The notes: generated by a model not told the origin, from the letters alone. Positions 8,899-19,684 are shown, counted from the stretch's first letter. The stretch is DNA of 34,281 nucleotides from Alphaproteobacteria bacterium (GCA_003695065.1 RFJA01000288.1:1-34281); one strand, 5' to 3'. Made by a program: numbers and translations.

Positions 8899-10503
8899 TC
8901 AGGTCCGCCAGTCTGCGCGGATCAGGTCGCTTGCCTTCTCCGCGATGGCGGCGGTCGGCGCATTGGTATTCCCTGACGTGATGTCCGGCATGATCGACGC
9001 GTCGGCCACCCGCAGGCCTTCAACGCCGCGAACGCGCAGCCTCGGGTCCACCACGGCGTTCTGGTCACTGCCCATGCGGCAGGTTCCAACAGGGTGAAAA
9101 ATGGTGCTTGCGTTCGCGCGAACGTAAGCGAGAAGGTCCTCTTCCGTCTGGCAATCAGGGCCGGGCGCAAATTCCCGGACGATCAGGTCCCTGAGCGGTG
9201 AGCGGGCGGCAATCGCGCGGGAGAGCTTGAGCCCGTCAATGGCAGTTTGCCGATCCTTTTCCGAGGCGAGGTAATTGGCTGCGATCAACGGTGCGTCTTT
9301 TGCGTCGGGCGAACGCAGCGTGATGCGGCCCCGGCTTTCAGGCTTGACGGGGCAAATGGACGCGGTGAAGCCCGAGAACGGGTGCATGATCCCTTTGGAG
9401 GGCTCGGACGAACTCCAGGGCAGCACATGGAACTGGATATCGGGGGCCTCGAGACCCGGCTTGGAGCGCGCGAAACAAAAAACCGGGGCGGCGGCCATGG
9501 TCATGGGGCCGCGGCGCGTGAACGCATACTCAAGTGCGATTCCGATCTTGCCAAACCAGCTGTTAAGGCGATCGTTGAGGGTCGGGATGGTGACTTCGTA
9601 AGAATTGTGAATCTTGAGATGGTCCTTGAGATTGGCACCCACCTCGGGGTTGTGCGCAATAACAGGAATGTCGAGCCCCCGGAGATGATCCCCCGGCCCA
9701 ATGCCTGACAGCATCAGTCGCTGGGGGGAGCCGATTGCGCCCGCCGAAATGATGACTTCCTTGAGTGCATTCGCCAGCAGGCTGCCCCCGTTTTTCTTTC
9801 GGTACTGGACACCACGGGCCCGTCCGTCCTCGATGATGATCTTTTCGCAGTGGGCCTTTGGCACGATGGTGAGATTTTTCCGGCCCTTCGCAAGCCGACG
9901 AAGTCCGGTCGCGGTACTGCTGCGCATGCCATTCTTAATCATGACCTGATAATAGCCAAGGCCCTCGGGGTCACCGCGATTGCAGTCTTCCAGAAAAGGA
10001 AGGCCATAATTCTGCGCAGCTTCAATGAACTTTGGGGAGATTGCAAAATCTGTCCGGTCGTCAGATACGGCAAGGGGTCCGCCAGTTCCGTGCCAAGGGT
10101 CGGCACCGCGTTCCTGATCCTCGGAACGTTTGAACATCTCCAGCATGTCTGCCCAGCCCCATCCCGGACAACCCGCCTCTTACCAGGCGTCATAATCACT
10201 GGCCTGCCCCCTGACATAGACAAGCCCGTTGATGGACCCCGATCCGCCCATAACCTTGCCGCGGGGCCATAAGATGGAACGATAATCAAGCTCTCCCTCT
10301 GGCTCCGTGGCGTACATCCAGTCGGTGCGAGGATTGCCGACGGTCTTGAAGTAGCCCACGGGAACATGAAGCCAGGGGGCTAGTCGCGGACCCCCGGCCT
10401 CGATCAGGCACACGCTGACAGCCGGGTTCTCGCTGAGCCTGAGCGCCAGGATACAGCCCGCTGTTCCGGCACCGACGATCACTAAATCCCACTGGCTATC
10501 CAT
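8899..10503 (-). pseudogene. GMC family oxidoreductase (choline dehydrogenase-like) interrupted by one in-frame TAA
   Basis: ORFs 10503..10180 (WDLVIVGAGTAGCILALRLSE...GKVMGGSGSINGLVYVRGQASDYDAW) and 10146..8899 (ADMLEMFKRSEDQ...IFHPVGTCRMGSDQNAVVDPRLRVRG) are in one frame, separated only by TAA at 10182-10180 and 11 sense codons EAGCPGWGWAD. Confidence 0.85.
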
Positions 10504-10552
10504 CCCTAGCGTCCGTTTCTGTTACAGTTGACCAAATCTACACCCAATAAAG

Positions 10553-10564
10553 ATGTATTGACAA
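10553..10564. promoter_or_regulatory. Putative degenerate operator (site E) ATGTATTGACAA
   Basis: Two mismatches to TTGTANNTACAA; between the divergent GMC and ALDH genes. Confidence 0.4.
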
Positions 10565-10624
10565 GTTCGTGTTGCTCATTTCTACTCAGCCTGAATCCAG
10601 TATGGAAAGAACGGATTGATTCCA

Positions 10625-12145
10625 ATGGCTCCAAGTGGTCTCTACGAAAAATATCGGCCAAGGATTTCTGAAGTCGCTCCCGCGATCATCAACGGCAAGA
10701 GGGAAGCGGCTTTATCGGACGAGCGGGTGTCTGTTATAAACCCCGCTGACGGCACGCAACTTCTTGAAATTGTCGAAGCCGATGAGGCGCAGGTCAATCA
10801 CGCGGTAGGTCGTGCCCGTGACGCATTTTTGCGGGGGAGCTGGTCACGTGCCCCGCTTCTTGAGCGGCAGGCCGTGCTCTCCCGGGCGGCGAACCTGGTG
10901 CGTGAAAATGCAGAGGAATTGGCCGTACTGGACACCATGACAACGGGCCTGACGTTTGCGGGTGCAACGCATGGCCAGGCCCAGGCGGCGGCGGGCTGGT
11001 TTGATTATTTCGCAGGCTTTCTTTTGAATATGGGCGACGATCTCTATCGTCAAATTCCCCATGTCCAGACCACCGTGACCCGGAACCCGGTCGGCGTGGC
11101 CGCTCTCTTTACGCCCTGGAATATTCCGCTGATGGGGGCGGCACTGAAGCTTGGGGCGGCCCTGTCCATGGGAAACAGCGCGGTGATCAAGCCGTCGGAA
11201 CAGAGCCCGCTTGGCACCATCCGTTTGGTCGAGCTGCTCCACGAGGCGGGCCTGCCCGAGGGGGTTCTCCAGCTTGTCAACGGGCGCGGTGCAGTGACCG
11301 GTGCGGCCCTTGCCGGGCATGCGGATGTGGACCTGATTTCCTTTACAGGCGGGGAAGGGGCCGGGCGCATTATCTCCCGCATGGCGGCGGAGCGGTTTGC
11401 CAAGATCACCATGGAACTGGGTGGCAAGTCGGCCAACATCATTTTCGATGACGCAGACTATGACCGCGCGCTTGATGGGGCGATCATGGCCATCTACGCC
11501 AATAACGGTGCAGCCTGCCTCGCCGGGTCGCGCATTCTTGTGCAGAACAGCATTGCCGATAAGTTCATCGCTGATTTTGCCGATCGGGCCAAGGCGATCG
11601 CAATCGGCGATCCGTTCGATCCGGCAACGGAACTGGGACCTCAGTCGTCGAAGGCGCATATGGATCGTGTCCTGTCGTTCAAGGACAAGGTCCGCGACGA
11701 GGGAGGGGAAATCATTCTCGACGGCGCGCGCGTTCCGACATTGGGCGAGGGGTTCTATATTTCCCCTACCGTTTCGGTCGCCATAAGTAATCGTAACGCC
11801 GTATGCCAGGAGGAAATCTTCGGGCCTTTCGCCACCTTTCTTACTTTCGAGACAGAAGAAGAAGCAGTTCAGATTGCCAACGACACGCGCTTTGGCCTTG
11901 CGGGCTATGTGTGGTCGGACAACCTGCAGCGGGCAATGAGGGTCGCGGACGCCTTGCGGACCGGTTACGTGCTGGTCAACAGTCCCATGGTCCGCGAACG
12001 CAACGCGCCGTTCGGGGGTTATGGACACTCTGGTATTGATCGGGAAGGCGGGCGCTGGAGTCTTGATTTCTATAGCGAGGCCAAGACCACCGTCATCCCC
12101 TTCCGGGACTTCGCGGTCCCGACCATGGGCAAATCAAAGGAATAG
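10625..12145 (+). CDS. NAD(P)-dependent aldehyde dehydrogenase
   Basis: TPWNIPLMGAALKLGAALSMGNSAVIKPSEQSP; MELGGKSANIIFDDAD; NNGAACLAGSRILV; QEEIFGPF. ATG at 10625 is preferred to TTG at 10616. Confidence 0.93.
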   Translation: MAPSGLYEKYRPRISEVAPAIINGKREAALSDERVSVINPADGTQLLEIVEADEAQVNHAVGRARDAFLRGSWSRAPLLERQAVLSRAANLVRENAEELAVLDTMTTGLTFAGATHGQAQAAAGWFDYFAGFLLNMGDDLYRQIPHVQTTVTRNPVGVAALFTPWNIPLMGAALKLGAALSMGNSAVIKPSEQSPLGTIRLVELLHEAGLPEGVLQLVNGRGAVTGAALAGHADVDLISFTGGEGAGRIISRMAAERFAKITMELGGKSANIIFDDADYDRALDGAIMAIYANNGAACLAGSRILVQNSIADKFIADFADRAKAIAIGDPFDPATELGPQSSKAHMDRVLSFKDKVRDEGGEIILDGARVPTLGEGFYISPTVSVAISNRNAVCQEEIFGPFATFLTFETEEEAVQIANDTRFGLAGYVWSDNLQRAMRVADALRTGYVLVNSPMVRERNAPFGGYGHSGIDREGGRWSLDFYSEAKTTVIPFRDFAVPTMGKSKE

Positions 12146-12148
12146 GAT

Positions 12149-12922
12149 ATGGGGGGTAACAGCAATATGGGGACACTTGACGGCAAGGTGGCTGTGGTCA
12201 CCGGGGCGGCCCAGGGGATCGGCGCGGAGCTTGCCCGCGGGCTAGCCGCCATGGGTGCGATGGTTGTGGTGTCTGACGTGCTTGACGGGGCGGCTGTTGC
12301 CGACGAGATAAAAGGTGCGGGCGGCAGTGCTATTTCGTTGGTTACAGATGTGACCAGCGCGGACTCGCTTACCAAAATGGTCGAAGCGACGATCGGGGCG
12401 TTTGGCGGGATCGACATTCTGGTAAACAACGCGGCGTTATTTGGCAAGCTGCCATTGGCACCCATGCAGGAAATCCAGGTTGAGGTCTGGGACCGGGTTA
12501 TGGAGGTCAACGTTCGCGGCGTTTGGCAGGCCAGCTGCGCTGTGCTTGATAGTATGAAGGCACGTGGGGGCGGGTCGATTGTCAACATCGCCACCAACCG
12601 GGTTTTTAAGGGGTTTCCCATGATGCTGCATTATGACGCGTCCAAGGGGGCCGTGGTTGCGATGACCAAGTCCATGGCGGTGGAGCTTGGCGACCTGAAT
12701 ATCCGCGTCAACGCCATCGCCCCCGGCCTGACAATGAGCGAGAACGTGCTTGCCAAGGACGGGATCGAGGATCGAAAGGGCGCGATTGCGGGCGCCCGCG
12801 CGCTCAAGCGTGACCAGCAGCCCGAGGATCTGGTGGGGGCCGTAGCTTTTCTGGCGAGCGACCAGAGCTCTTTCATGACGGGGCAGACGCTGGTTGTCGA
12901 TGGCGGCGGGATTATGCGGTGA
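12149..12922 (+). CDS. SDR family oxidoreductase
   Basis: GKVAVVTGAAQGIGAELARGLA; ILVNNAA; YDASKGAVVAMTKSMAVELG; SSFMTGQTLVVDGGG. Confidence 0.93.
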   Translation: MGGNSNMGTLDGKVAVVTGAAQGIGAELARGLAAMGAMVVVSDVLDGAAVADEIKGAGGSAISLVTDVTSADSLTKMVEATIGAFGGIDILVNNAALFGKLPLAPMQEIQVEVWDRVMEVNVRGVWQASCAVLDSMKARGGGSIVNIATNRVFKGFPMMLHYDASKGAVVAMTKSMAVELGDLNIRVNAIAPGLTMSENVLAKDGIEDRKGAIAGARALKRDQQPEDLVGAVAFLASDQSSFMTGQTLVVDGGGIMR

Positions 12923-14295
12923 CGGGTCCCGCCCCTTCCAGCATGCCTGTATCCACGAAGCTTGGATACGGGATAGGTATTTTCGGGCCCATGCTGGGTT
13001 GGGTCGCAGCGACCCAATACCTCATGTACTTTTATACGGATGTGGCGGGCATTGACCCGGCGCGCGCCGGGCTCATTTTCATGCTCGGCATGGTGTGGGA
13101 CGCCATCAGTGACCCGCTCATCGGCACCTTCGCCGACAAAACCCGGACCAGGTGGGGAAAATACCGTCCCTACCTGCTATTCGGTGCGGTGCCCTTCGCC
13201 CTATCTGTATTTCTGGTATTTACCCCCTACTGGGGCAGCGAGGCCGGCATATTCTGGTTCGCGCTCATTACCTGTCTGCTGTTCAGGACGGGGTATACTG
13301 TGGTTTACATGCCCTACACCGCGATGATTGCGCGAATGACAACCTCCTACGACGTGAGAACGAGTTTGACCGCGGTCAAAACCGCCTTCGTTTTTGCGGG
13401 GAACCTGGTGGTATCCTTCGGTTTTTACAGCCTCGTTCTTTTCTTTGGTGCGGGGTCAGAGGCCCGTGGCTTTCCGCTGGCAGCTCTGGTCATTGGTTTG
13501 TTCGGGGCCATTACAACCCTAATATGCTTTGCCCAGACCCGGGAGGCACCGGAGGACGGGGAAACGCCGGCGGGTCAGTTAGCAGCGGACAGACGGTCAA
13601 ATCTGAAGGCGCTGTTCCGCGTATTTGCGGACCTTGCCGGCAACAGGGCGTTCCTTCTGTTATTCTTCGGGGTGTGTCTGTTCGGCGGCTTCTACGGACT
13701 TGAATTGGCCATGACGGCCTATTTTGCTAAGTACTGGCTGGGCGACGCCGGACACACCCGAACGATCTTCACCGTTCAGGCCCTAACTTCGCTTGCGTCA
13801 ATTCCGCTCTGGCTCTGGCTGGCAAAGGTACATAGCAAGACGCTGGTCTGGGTATCGGGGATATTGCTGGCGACTTTTGGCCTGGTGCTGGTCTTTTTGC
13901 TGCGTCCCACAAGCGTTGAGGCGTTGAGCGCGCTTTATGCCGTGAAGAATGCTGGCGCTACCGGCTTCATCATGATTTTCTATGCCATGACCGCGGACAC
14001 AGTCGACTGGGGTGAATGGGTGCGGGGGCGGCGGCACGAAGGTGTTATCTTTGGCGCCATTTCCTTTGCGAACAAATTCTCGGCGGGGGTGGCAACGGGC
14101 GTCCTCGGCCTGACCTTGTCGCTGATCGGCTTCGTTGCAAACGAAAATCCTTCCGCCGGGGTAATTGACGGCATGTTCGTGGTGGGCACGCTCGTCCCGG
14201 CAATTGGGTTCTGTTTGGCCGCCCTATTAATGCGCTGGTATCCCGTGACCCGGGACAGACATGCACAATTGATCGCCGAAGTCGAAGCCCGTTAG
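12919..14295 (+). CDS. MFS transporter, glycoside-pentoside-hexuronide (GPH/MelB-like) family
   Basis: LMYFYTDVAGIDPARAGLIFMLGMVWDAISDPLIGTFADKTRTRWGKYRPYLLFGAVPFA; 4-nt overlap with the SDR gene. Confidence 0.88.
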   Translation: MTGPAPSSMPVSTKLGYGIGIFGPMLGWVAATQYLMYFYTDVAGIDPARAGLIFMLGMVWDAISDPLIGTFADKTRTRWGKYRPYLLFGAVPFALSVFLVFTPYWGSEAGIFWFALITCLLFRTGYTVVYMPYTAMIARMTTSYDVRTSLTAVKTAFVFAGNLVVSFGFYSLVLFFGAGSEARGFPLAALVIGLFGAITTLICFAQTREAPEDGETPAGQLAADRRSNLKALFRVFADLAGNRAFLLLFFGVCLFGGFYGLELAMTAYFAKYWLGDAGHTRTIFTVQALTSLASIPLWLWLAKVHSKTLVWVSGILLATFGLVLVFLLRPTSVEALSALYAVKNAGATGFIMIFYAMTADTVDWGEWVRGRRHEGVIFGAISFANKFSAGVATGVLGLTLSLIGFVANENPSAGVIDGMFVVGTLVPAIGFCLAALLMRWYPVTRDRHAQLIAEVEAR

Positions 14296-14460
14296 GCAAG
14301 CCCTCTTCCGAATCAATATATCATTACAAGCTGCCCTCAGTAGAACTTGTCGCGTGCTGGCGAGTTCAGGATGTGATAATGCATAACCCCTTGAGTATGG
14401 GTCAAAATATGTTGCGCAACTGCAACACGGGGCAAAATTTTGATATTCGGTCTTTACAAA

Positions 14461-14472
14461 ATGACAATACAA
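14461..14472. promoter_or_regulatory. Weak operator-like site (site F) ATGACAATACAA
   Basis: Resembles variants D and H (TTGAYAATACAA); upstream of the TonB receptor gene. Three mismatches to the strict consensus. Confidence 0.25.
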
Positions 14473-14560
14473 CTTCATTCTTGGGTTTGTTAGGCGAGGA
14501 AAACCTGACGACAGAAAGGCCTATTGAACGGGTGCGACACCAAAAAGGAGGGGAAACACC

Positions 14561-16912
14561 ATGGCGACAAAGACTCATCCATCAGTTAGAGCGAAAGGCA
14601 CCAAGGCATCGGTCCTTCTCGGGACAGCGCTGGTCAGCATTTCGTTTATGACGCCGGCACAGGCGCAATCCAAGTCCTTCATGGACGAGATCGTTGTGAC
14701 AGCGCAGAAGCGGGAGCAAGGCCTCCAGTCCGTGCCTCTTGCGGTGACCGCCGCCACGGGCGAGCAGCTGGAGATGCTGAATCTTACAGATGTTGGGGAC
14801 GTGGAGTTCTTCACCCCCGGACTCCTTTGGGGGGAAGGTGGCTCGTCGCAGTGGCCGACCATCCGCGGCGTCAATACGCCCGTGAACGAAAACATCGGTG
14901 ACCCGTCCGTCGCCTTCTTTATCAACGGGGTTTACAAGAGCCGCACCGGTCAGGCCCTGGCCACCATGGTGGATGTGGAGCGTATCGAAGTGCTGCGCGG
15001 CCCACAAGGCACCCTGTTCGGACGGAATGCCACGGCCGGGGCGATCAATGTTGTAAGCCGCAAGCCCACTGATGAGTTCGAGTACGGGGTTGACGGTACC
15101 TTCGGAAATTATTCCACCCTTGAAGCGCAGGGTTATGTGAACATTCCGATCACCGAAAAGTTTCAGCTTCGCCTTGCCGGGTCAGGCAAGTCCCGGGACG
15201 GCTATGTGAACAATATCGGGACGGGGCCGGATCTGAACGATGAGGATATCTTCTACGGCCGCCTTTCGGCCAGAATCCTGCCGTCCGAGAATGTGGAGGT
15301 GATTGCCCGTATTTCAGGCATGGACCGCGACCGGGCTGGCGGCGGCGCGTTCACCTACAAGGTGCTTGGCCAGATGTTTGATGTATCCCAGGGCCAGCGC
15401 AGCGTCTTTGGCGAGCCCGTATTCATCAACCCCCGGGTCAGAGATGGTATTGCGGATTTTGTAAATGGTGTAAATGTGGGTGACATCGGGGTGCCGGTGA
15501 ACCTTGACCCCTATGTGGTTGACACCAACTTCAAGAATACGGAACGGACCAAGTCCATTGACGCCGATCTGGAGATTACCGTCGATCTCGACGGTATGGA
15601 GTTGAAGTCCATTACTGCCTACTCGGACTTCAGTTCGCTGCCCACCAACGATAACGACTTTACCTCATTGTCCGACATCCTGAACCGTTCGAGCCTGCTC
15701 AGCCAGGACGCGGAAACATTCACACAGGAAATTCAGCTGTCGTCCAACGATGATGGTCCCCTTCAGTGGGTGGTCGGTGCGTTCTACCTGAACGACAAGA
15801 CGTTCGAGATCTTCAGTATCGACGATGAAAATGGCATTCAGGGGCCTTTCCCCAACCGGGACGGTGACCTGACGACCTTCGTCTTCAACCGTCAAACGGA
15901 TGTGGATACGGAGTCATGGGCCGTCTTTGGTCAGGCCACCTACAACCTCACCGAAGACTTCAGCATCACCGCCGGGGGCCGGTACACCGAAGACAAGAAG
16001 GACTTCAAACTTCGGGAGTTCGGCTGGCTTGGCTTCCTCGGTTTCAACCCGGACATCGACTCCAGTGAGACGTTCGACAAATTCACGTGGCGCCTTGGTG
16101 CCGAGTACCAGGTCGATGACGACTCGCTTCTTTATGCCTCGGTGGCAACAGGGTTCCGCTCAGGTGGTTTCAACCGGTTTGTCGACGCGGGCACGACAGA
16201 TGCCAATACCTTCGACAGCGAAACCATCCGGACCTACGAGGTCGGGAGCAAGAACTCGCTTCTGGATGGCCGCATGCGTCTAAACCTTGCGGCCTATTAC
16301 AGCAAGCTCAAGAACCAGCAGGTTGCTACCGTGATTTCCGTTGGCGGCACCGGTCAGTCCGGCTTTGATAACGCCGGTAAGTCCGAGATCTATGGTGCCG
16401 AGCTTGAGCTTCAGGCCCAGGTCACGGAAAACTGGTTTGCCCAGGGAACGATGGCCTATGTCCATTCCGAATATAAGGAGTACTTCGCGGCCGGTTTTGC
16501 CGGGGATGGTCTGGGTGATCCCAACGTCATCGATGCCGGTGGCAGCCCGGTTATCGACCTTGCAGGCAATACCACCGAGCGCTCGCCCGAGTTCCGCGCG
16601 ACGTTGCTGTCGGGGTATGACTTCCCGCTTGATAACGGTGGGATGCTGACGCCGCTGGTTGCCTTTACGTACACCAGCAGCTTCTATAACACCCAGTTCA
16701 ACACGCCGCTGTTGAAGCAGGACAGCTATACGAAAACCGATCTCCGGCTCGTCTACACATCGCCTGACGCCCGCTTCAAGATCGAAGGCTATGTGGAGAA
16801 CCTTGAAGATGAGGCTGTCATCAGCCGGGGGACCTATGGCGGGAGTAATGCGGCATTCGTATCCTATGCCGCGCCGCTGACCTACGGGCTGCGTATTCGT
16901 CTTCGTAATTGA
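14561..16912 (+). CDS. TonB-dependent outer membrane receptor
   Basis: Signal peptide ending AQAQ; TonB box DEIVVTAQKREQ; plug VERIEVLRGPQGTLFGRNATAGAINVVSRKP; C-terminal YGLRIRLRN. Confidence 0.95.
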   Translation: MATKTHPSVRAKGTKASVLLGTALVSISFMTPAQAQSKSFMDEIVVTAQKREQGLQSVPLAVTAATGEQLEMLNLTDVGDVEFFTPGLLWGEGGSSQWPTIRGVNTPVNENIGDPSVAFFINGVYKSRTGQALATMVDVERIEVLRGPQGTLFGRNATAGAINVVSRKPTDEFEYGVDGTFGNYSTLEAQGYVNIPITEKFQLRLAGSGKSRDGYVNNIGTGPDLNDEDIFYGRLSARILPSENVEVIARISGMDRDRAGGGAFTYKVLGQMFDVSQGQRSVFGEPVFINPRVRDGIADFVNGVNVGDIGVPVNLDPYVVDTNFKNTERTKSIDADLEITVDLDGMELKSITAYSDFSSLPTNDNDFTSLSDILNRSSLLSQDAETFTQEIQLSSNDDGPLQWVVGAFYLNDKTFEIFSIDDENGIQGPFPNRDGDLTTFVFNRQTDVDTESWAVFGQATYNLTEDFSITAGGRYTEDKKDFKLREFGWLGFLGFNPDIDSSETFDKFTWRLGAEYQVDDDSLLYASVATGFRSGGFNRFVDAGTTDANTFDSETIRTYEVGSKNSLLDGRMRLNLAAYYSKLKNQQVATVISVGGTGQSGFDNAGKSEIYGAELELQAQVTENWFAQGTMAYVHSEYKEYFAAGFAGDGLGDPNVIDAGGSPVIDLAGNTTERSPEFRATLLSGYDFPLDNGGMLTPLVAFTYTSSFYNTQFNTPLLKQDSYTKTDLRLVYTSPDARFKIEGYVENLEDEAVISRGTYGGSNAAFVSYAAPLTYGLRIRLRN

Positions 16913-16932
16913 CGAAAGCCTGATAGTGGGGG

Positions 16933-16965
16933 AAGGCGCTGCAATCACTGCGGCGCCTTTTCTTT
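16933..16965 (+). terminator. Intrinsic terminator after the TonB receptor gene
   Basis: AAGGCGCTGCA-ATCAC-TGCGGCGCCTT, an 11-bp stem (one G-U) followed by TTCTTT. Confidence 0.8.
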
Positions 16966-16990
16966 GTGAGAGACTGCTGGAGAACCGGCC

Positions 16991-18343
16991 TTGAATTCGG
17001 CGCAATCAAAAACCCTCGGTCCAGAACTCGGGCAGGCCTACAGGCTTGGTTTGCCGATGATGGCGACACGGCTGCTGATGCCCTTTTTTCTGACCGCTGA
17101 CCTGTTCTTTGTCGGGCGGCTCGCTGGGGTCGAAGCAGGCGCATATGGGCTCGGTTTTGCGCCGATGCTCTTCCTCCAGTTCCTGGTCATCGGGGGACTT
17201 CAGCCGGTCCTGTTGATGGGGGCGCAGGCCGTTGGTGCCGGAGAGGACGAGTCCCTCGGCAAGATTGCCCGTCTTGGTCTCTTGTCACTTCTACTAGTTG
17301 TGCCGGCGGTAGGCCTTATGGCGGTCAGTCTGCCGTCGGTATTCTATTTTCTCGATTACGCGCCTGATATTGCGTCAGTAGCCAGTCGTACGGCGGCAGT
17401 GTTCGGTCTGTCAGTTCCGTTTTTGCTTATCTTCCTTGTCGGGACCTTTTGCCTTGAAACGTTGTCCCAGGGACATGTAGGGCTCGTGGCCTTGATGATC
17501 GGCACCGCGCTCAATCTTCTGTTGAACGCTGTTCTTGCGCCCTTGTCTCTCGAAATTTCGGGAGATGCGAGCTCAGGAGTGGCGTATGCCACGGTCATTG
17601 CCCGGGCGGCAATGGCTGCTGTTGTTTGGGTCTATCTCCTGCGTCATGTAGATTTGACCCGGTACGGTTTTCACGGTGGGTTCAGGGGGCTCGCCCCTCT
17701 TCTGGGACGCGTGGCACGGCCCGCGCGATTGACTGCAATATCCTATGGGGCCGAGCATGGTGTGGCCATGGTGATGATCTTCATCGCAGCTTCTTTCGGG
17801 CCTGCAGCTCTCGCCGTACTGCAAATTTCCCTGAACTATGCGTCCCTTTCGGGAATGGCGGCGGTTGGTGCTGGGGCGGCCGGCGCGGTTATGGTGGGAC
17901 GATGTGTGGGTGCAAATGATCCTGCTGGCGCCAGGCGGGCGGGCGCACTCGCGGTCGCTGTCGGGCTAACGGTTCTCCTGCCAATTTCCCTGTTCACGCT
18001 TATATTTCCTGACCTGATCGTCAGCTTGTTCTTGCGTGACGCCGTTGATGTGGACAGTGCCGCCCGTATTTTCAGGCTGGCCGCACTCCTGATCCTCAGT
18101 AACGGGCTTTTTCTGATGGCCGGTAATCTGGTACGGGCGGCAAGCAGCGTTCGCTATGTCCTTGGCGCTGTCATCGCGGCAAATATCCTGATCGCGATCC
18201 CGGCAGGAGTGCTGCTTGCGCGTGTCCTGAACCTTGGTGTATGGGGGTTGATGGCGGGGATGATCATCGGCGGGGGGCTCGTCGCGCCTGTCCTTTACTG
18301 GCGGTTCAGGCGTATAACTGCGCGACAGGTTCCGAGGCTCTGA
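16991..18343 (+). CDS. MATE family efflux transporter
   Basis: LGQAYRLGLPMMATRLLMPFFLTADLFFVGRLAGVEAGAYGLGFAPM and multiple TM helices. Probable TTG start; first ATG in frame is near 17056. Confidence 0.82.
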   Translation: MNSAQSKTLGPELGQAYRLGLPMMATRLLMPFFLTADLFFVGRLAGVEAGAYGLGFAPMLFLQFLVIGGLQPVLLMGAQAVGAGEDESLGKIARLGLLSLLLVVPAVGLMAVSLPSVFYFLDYAPDIASVASRTAAVFGLSVPFLLIFLVGTFCLETLSQGHVGLVALMIGTALNLLLNAVLAPLSLEISGDASSGVAYATVIARAAMAAVVWVYLLRHVDLTRYGFHGGFRGLAPLLGRVARPARLTAISYGAEHGVAMVMIFIAASFGPAALAVLQISLNYASLSGMAAVGAGAAGAVMVGRCVGANDPAGARRAGALAVAVGLTVLLPISLFTLIFPDLIVSLFLRDAVDVDSAARIFRLAALLILSNGLFLMAGNLVRAASSVRYVLGAVIAANILIAIPAGVLLARVLNLGVWGLMAGMIIGGGLVAPVLYWRFRRITARQVPRL

Positions 18344-18373
18344 CGGGCCCACCGTCTCATACCATTGGCAGCC

Positions 18374-19684
18374 TCAGGCGCGAGCCACTTGCAGTTCCCG
18401 AGACTGAATGGCCATGACGGCATATGCTGCAAACGCCATCGGCACCGCGAAGAAGAAGAAGGTTGCGCCTGTTGACCAGCCTGCCGCAGCCAACAAACCG
18501 CCAACGTAGGGCCCCGCAATGCCGCCCAGCCGCCCCGCCCCGATTGCCCAGCCAATTCCCGTCGTGCGAATTTCCGCTGGATAAATGCGGGCCGCAACGG
18601 AATAAAGGCCGGCAAATCCGCCGTCCACAAAGGCGCCGATGAAGAAGGTCAGGATCAGGAGGAGGTAGAGCCCCTCGGAAATCAGGCCGAATACCACCAT
18701 GAAAGCGCCGCCAAGAACACAGAACAACGCAATCAGTTCGCGCAGTCCCTTTTTATCCGCAACGTAACCGAGCGCGAGGACGCCCAAGATCGCCCCGGCG
18801 TTAAAAGTAATTCCCGCAGAAATGCCGTCTTCCATACGAAAGCCCGCATCCACAAAAATCTTGGGGATCCAGCTGAGGAGGAAATAGAGGGTGAAAAAGG
18901 TCAGGAAAAATGCTGACCAGAGACAGAACGTGCGGCCTCGGTGAGCCTGTTGCATCAGGGAAGAAAGGCGTGCAGGGGCGAGCGCCTCGGTTCCGGGCTC
19001 CGGCAGCCGGTCAAGTCGCTCCAGGTTCATCTTTTCAAGAATGACATTCAACCTCTCAAGCGCGTTAGGCGGACGGCGCTTTATGAGGAAATCCACAGAT
19101 TCCGGAAGCCAGATCAGAACCAGCAGAATCATTGCAGCCGTTAGTATTCCGCCCAGCAGGAAGAGCCCTCGCCACCCGTATTCCGGCAAGACCCAGGCAG
19201 CGATAAAGCCGCCGATGGTGGCGCCTACCGGGTAACCTGTTTGCAGGAACCCGATGGCGAAGTTCCGTCGTCTTCGCGGGGTATATTCGGCAACCAAAGC
19301 CGTCAGACTCGCCAGCATGCTACCGATACCAAGACCCGTCAGACAACGTAAAAGCATGAGTTGCCAGACTGCATTTGCCAGACTTGAAAGGGCCATTGTC
19401 ACGGCGACGACCACCATCGCGGCCAGGATCATTCTTCGTCGACCAATGACGTCGGTCAGGGGCGCGAGGAACATGGCGCCGAGCGTCATGCCGATCAGGC
19501 CGGCACTGAATACAGCCCCGAGCGTTGCCGGGCTGATAGACCAGTCTGTGGAAATGGAGGGTGCGGCATAGGATATGGCTACCACATCAAAGCCGTCGTG
19601 AACGTTTAGGCTGAAGCAAAGGATAATCACGGTCAGCTGCAGGCGGGAGATTGCCGCCTTGTCCATACGTGCCTTAACGTCCAT
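18374..19684 (-). CDS. MFS transporter, aromatic acid:H+ symporter (AAHS/PcaK-like)
   Basis: LNVHDGFDVVAISYAAPSISTDW; LAPLTDVIGRRRMILAAM; LTGLGIGSMLASLTALVAEYTPRRRRN. Start 19684 is preferred over 19714. Confidence 0.82.
   Translation of the reverse strand: MDVKARMDKAAISRLQLTVIILCFSLNVHDGFDVVAISYAAPSISTDWSISPATLGAVFSAGLIGMTLGAMFLAPLTDVIGRRRMILAAMVVVAVTMALSSLANAVWQLMLLRCLTGLGIGSMLASLTALVAEYTPRRRRNFAIGFLQTGYPVGATIGGFIAAWVLPEYGWRGLFLLGGILTAAMILLVLIWLPESVDFLIKRRPPNALERLNVILEKMNLERLDRLPEPGTEALAPARLSSLMQQAHRGRTFCLWSAFFLTFFTLYFLLSWIPKIFVDAGFRMEDGISAGITFNAGAILGVLALGYVADKKGLRELIALFCVLGGAFMVVFGLISEGLYLLLILTFFIGAFVDGGFAGLYSVAARIYPAEIRTTGIGWAIGAGRLGGIAGPYVGGLLAAAGWSTGATFFFFAVPMAFAAYAVMAIQSRELQVARA

Noticed and set aside
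10844-12028. Long minus-strand ORF (394 aa) opposite the ALDH gene
   Set aside because: Shadow ORF from GC-rich codon usage; the plus strand is an unambiguous aldehyde dehydrogenase.
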